Below, piece by piece: positions 28,042 through 29,079 of a stretch of DNA of 29,079 bases. Position 1 is the stretch's first letter. Every line of letters starts with the position of its first letter. Under the pieces are notes generated by a model. It made no database searches and was not told the DNA's origin. It worked only from the letters and a program-made list of their open reading frames with translations. Position numbers and translations under genes: made by a program. The DNA comes from Geosiphon pyriformis (lineage: Eukaryota; Glomeromycota; Glomeromycetes; Archaeosporales; Geosiphonaceae), in contig JAAOMT010000737.1 in the NCBI GenBank assembly GCA_016748015.1, forward strand, positions 27,254-56,332, read 5' to 3'.

Positions 28042-29079
28042 TTGTATATATTAGCCATTAATGTCATATAATTAGCCACCCTATTTTTAGATAGTAATCA
28101 TTGATCTGATCAATAACATGATTGTTGACCTGATTATTGATCTGATTATTGACTACTTTTAATAGCTATATAAGCAATAAAACTCTTAGCTATAGAAAAA
28201 CATATTAAAAATCAAGAAAATCAAATAAATAAAATAACAACTTTTATCTCAATTCTTCTCTTATTGCTAATTTTTCTTTTCTTATCTTTAAATATCTGAA
28301 TATCTTGAAATAAAAGATTATTTGTTGGTTATTTTCTACCTTTGTCTTGAAATGTATAATTATAGTATTTGAAGATTATTGAATAAAACATGACTAAAAA
28401 ATACATCTGATATCTGATATTAAATTCTAAGAGCACTAACATAAAACATAAAATTATATTAGTATGTAATTATTTGTTAATAGTATGTACTATTTTTTTA
28501 CTTTTAGATTCTTCAGTTATCTTTTGAAAAGTATAGTAACTGAGATATTTTATGAGACTGATCTCATACATTGAATCCATACTCATTCAATTTACTCTTT
28601 GAAGTTAAATTTTTTTTGATTCTTTTTATCACCCTATAATTTTGTTCTATCTTGTTATTCATTAGCTTGTTACTTTAATCCATAACAATAGTAAATAATA
28701 TTAAAAAAAATCAAATCATAAGTGAAAGAATCAAGCAATTTTTAAAAAAATATTAGTACTTATTCTAATAATTTTTATGTTTTTTTATTATAATTTCAAG
28801 AAACAAGATAATATTTTTTATTATTTGTACTTTTTAATATTATTTTGTATTAATTTTATATTTTTTAATAAGATAATAATAACCAAAACAATATATTATA
28901 TAATATTACTAACTTATCTGTTGGCTATTATAAAATACACCAAATTGCTTATAATTAATATATTAATAATACCAAAGTAATGCAAAAAAATGCTGTATAA
29001 AATGCAAAACAGAAAATATCTTATAAGATTAAAAATTTTATGTAAATTAGAATTCTAAAGATTGATTATTTAGATATTA
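28042..29079. other. AT-rich flank with no supported gene
   Basis: The sequence after copy E's 3' LTR. It has a small tandem repeat (28120-28155), a TATATAAGCAATAAAACTC stretch near 28169 that faintly recalls the TATA region of the LTRs, and long A/T-rich runs. The only sizeable open frame (28777-28980) is Ile/Leu/Tyr/Lys-only, as expected of random AT-rich DNA. It may be host flank or a very old repeat. Confidence 0.6.
28120..28155. repeat. Three tandem 12-bp units (GATTATTGATCT-like)
   Basis: Units GATTGTTGACCT, GATTATTGATCT and GATTATTGACTA in direct succession, preceded by an imperfect palindrome ATTGATC-T-GATCAAT. Confidence 0.7.

Noticed and set aside
28777-28980. 67-codon hydrophobic open frame in the right flank
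   Set aside because: Made nearly only of Ile, Leu, Tyr, Phe, Lys and Asn, as AT-rich DNA gives by chance; no motif, no relative in the window.
1-29079. Host protein-coding, tRNA or rRNA genes
   Set aside because: I looked on both strands and saw none; all recognisable coding sequence belongs to retroelements.

Overview
The window is almost wholly made of degraded, nested LTR retrotransposons of the Ty3/gypsy type. It is very AT-rich and CpG-poor to the eye and has no recognisable host gene, tRNA or rRNA. The long, A-rich polyproteins, the style of decay and the nesting suggest a TE-rich eukaryotic, probably fungal, genome. A Glomeromycotina (arbuscular mycorrhizal) fungus is my best guess, from recollection of similar repeat proteins, not from any search. 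All coordinates and translations were worked out by hand.

Five insertions of two related families can be separated. Family 1 has LTRs of about 790-860 bp and comprises copies A, E and F. Family 2 has LTRs of about 390 bp and comprises copy D and a partial LTR, B. Copy E (plus strand) is the oldest host: its gag starts abruptly at 10226 and its 3' LTR ends at 28041. Copy D (minus, 6518-10225) interrupts E's gag. Copy A (minus, 314-6517) interrupts D in a Cys-rich coding region. A family 2 LTR (minus, 1-313) interrupts A in its reverse transcriptase. Copy F (plus, 15702-25678, about 10 kb, both LTRs present) sits inside E's integrase gene, and E's integrase resumes in frame at 25679.

The combined layout of family 1 is: LTR, tRNA-type primer binding site, Gag (a distinct N-terminal domain, Gln/Pro-rich linker, capsid-like domain, CCHC knuckle), then in the +1 frame an aspartic protease, a large Cys-rich domain, a second Cys cluster with an Asn/Ser/acid linker, a dUTPase-like domain, a beta-rich linker, reverse transcriptase, RNase H, integrase with a GPY/F-like tail, a separate post-pol ORF of about 210-220 codons with no recognised relative, polypurine tract, LTR. 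Family 2 shares the Gag N-terminal domain, capsid, knuckle, protease and Cys-rich domain, but there gag and protease lie in one frame.

All copies are broken mainly by nonsense changes at Gln and Trp positions and by Asp-to-Asn changes at catalytic sites, a C-to-T/G-to-A signature. The most notable items are the dUTPase-like domain, the conserved post-pol ORF, the Cys-rich pol domain shared by both families, a Gag N-terminal domain lacking a nearby in-frame AUG in both families, a target duplication that has apparently decayed at its CpG, and catalytic losses shared by copies E and F. Bases 28042-29079 are AT-rich flank with no supported gene.
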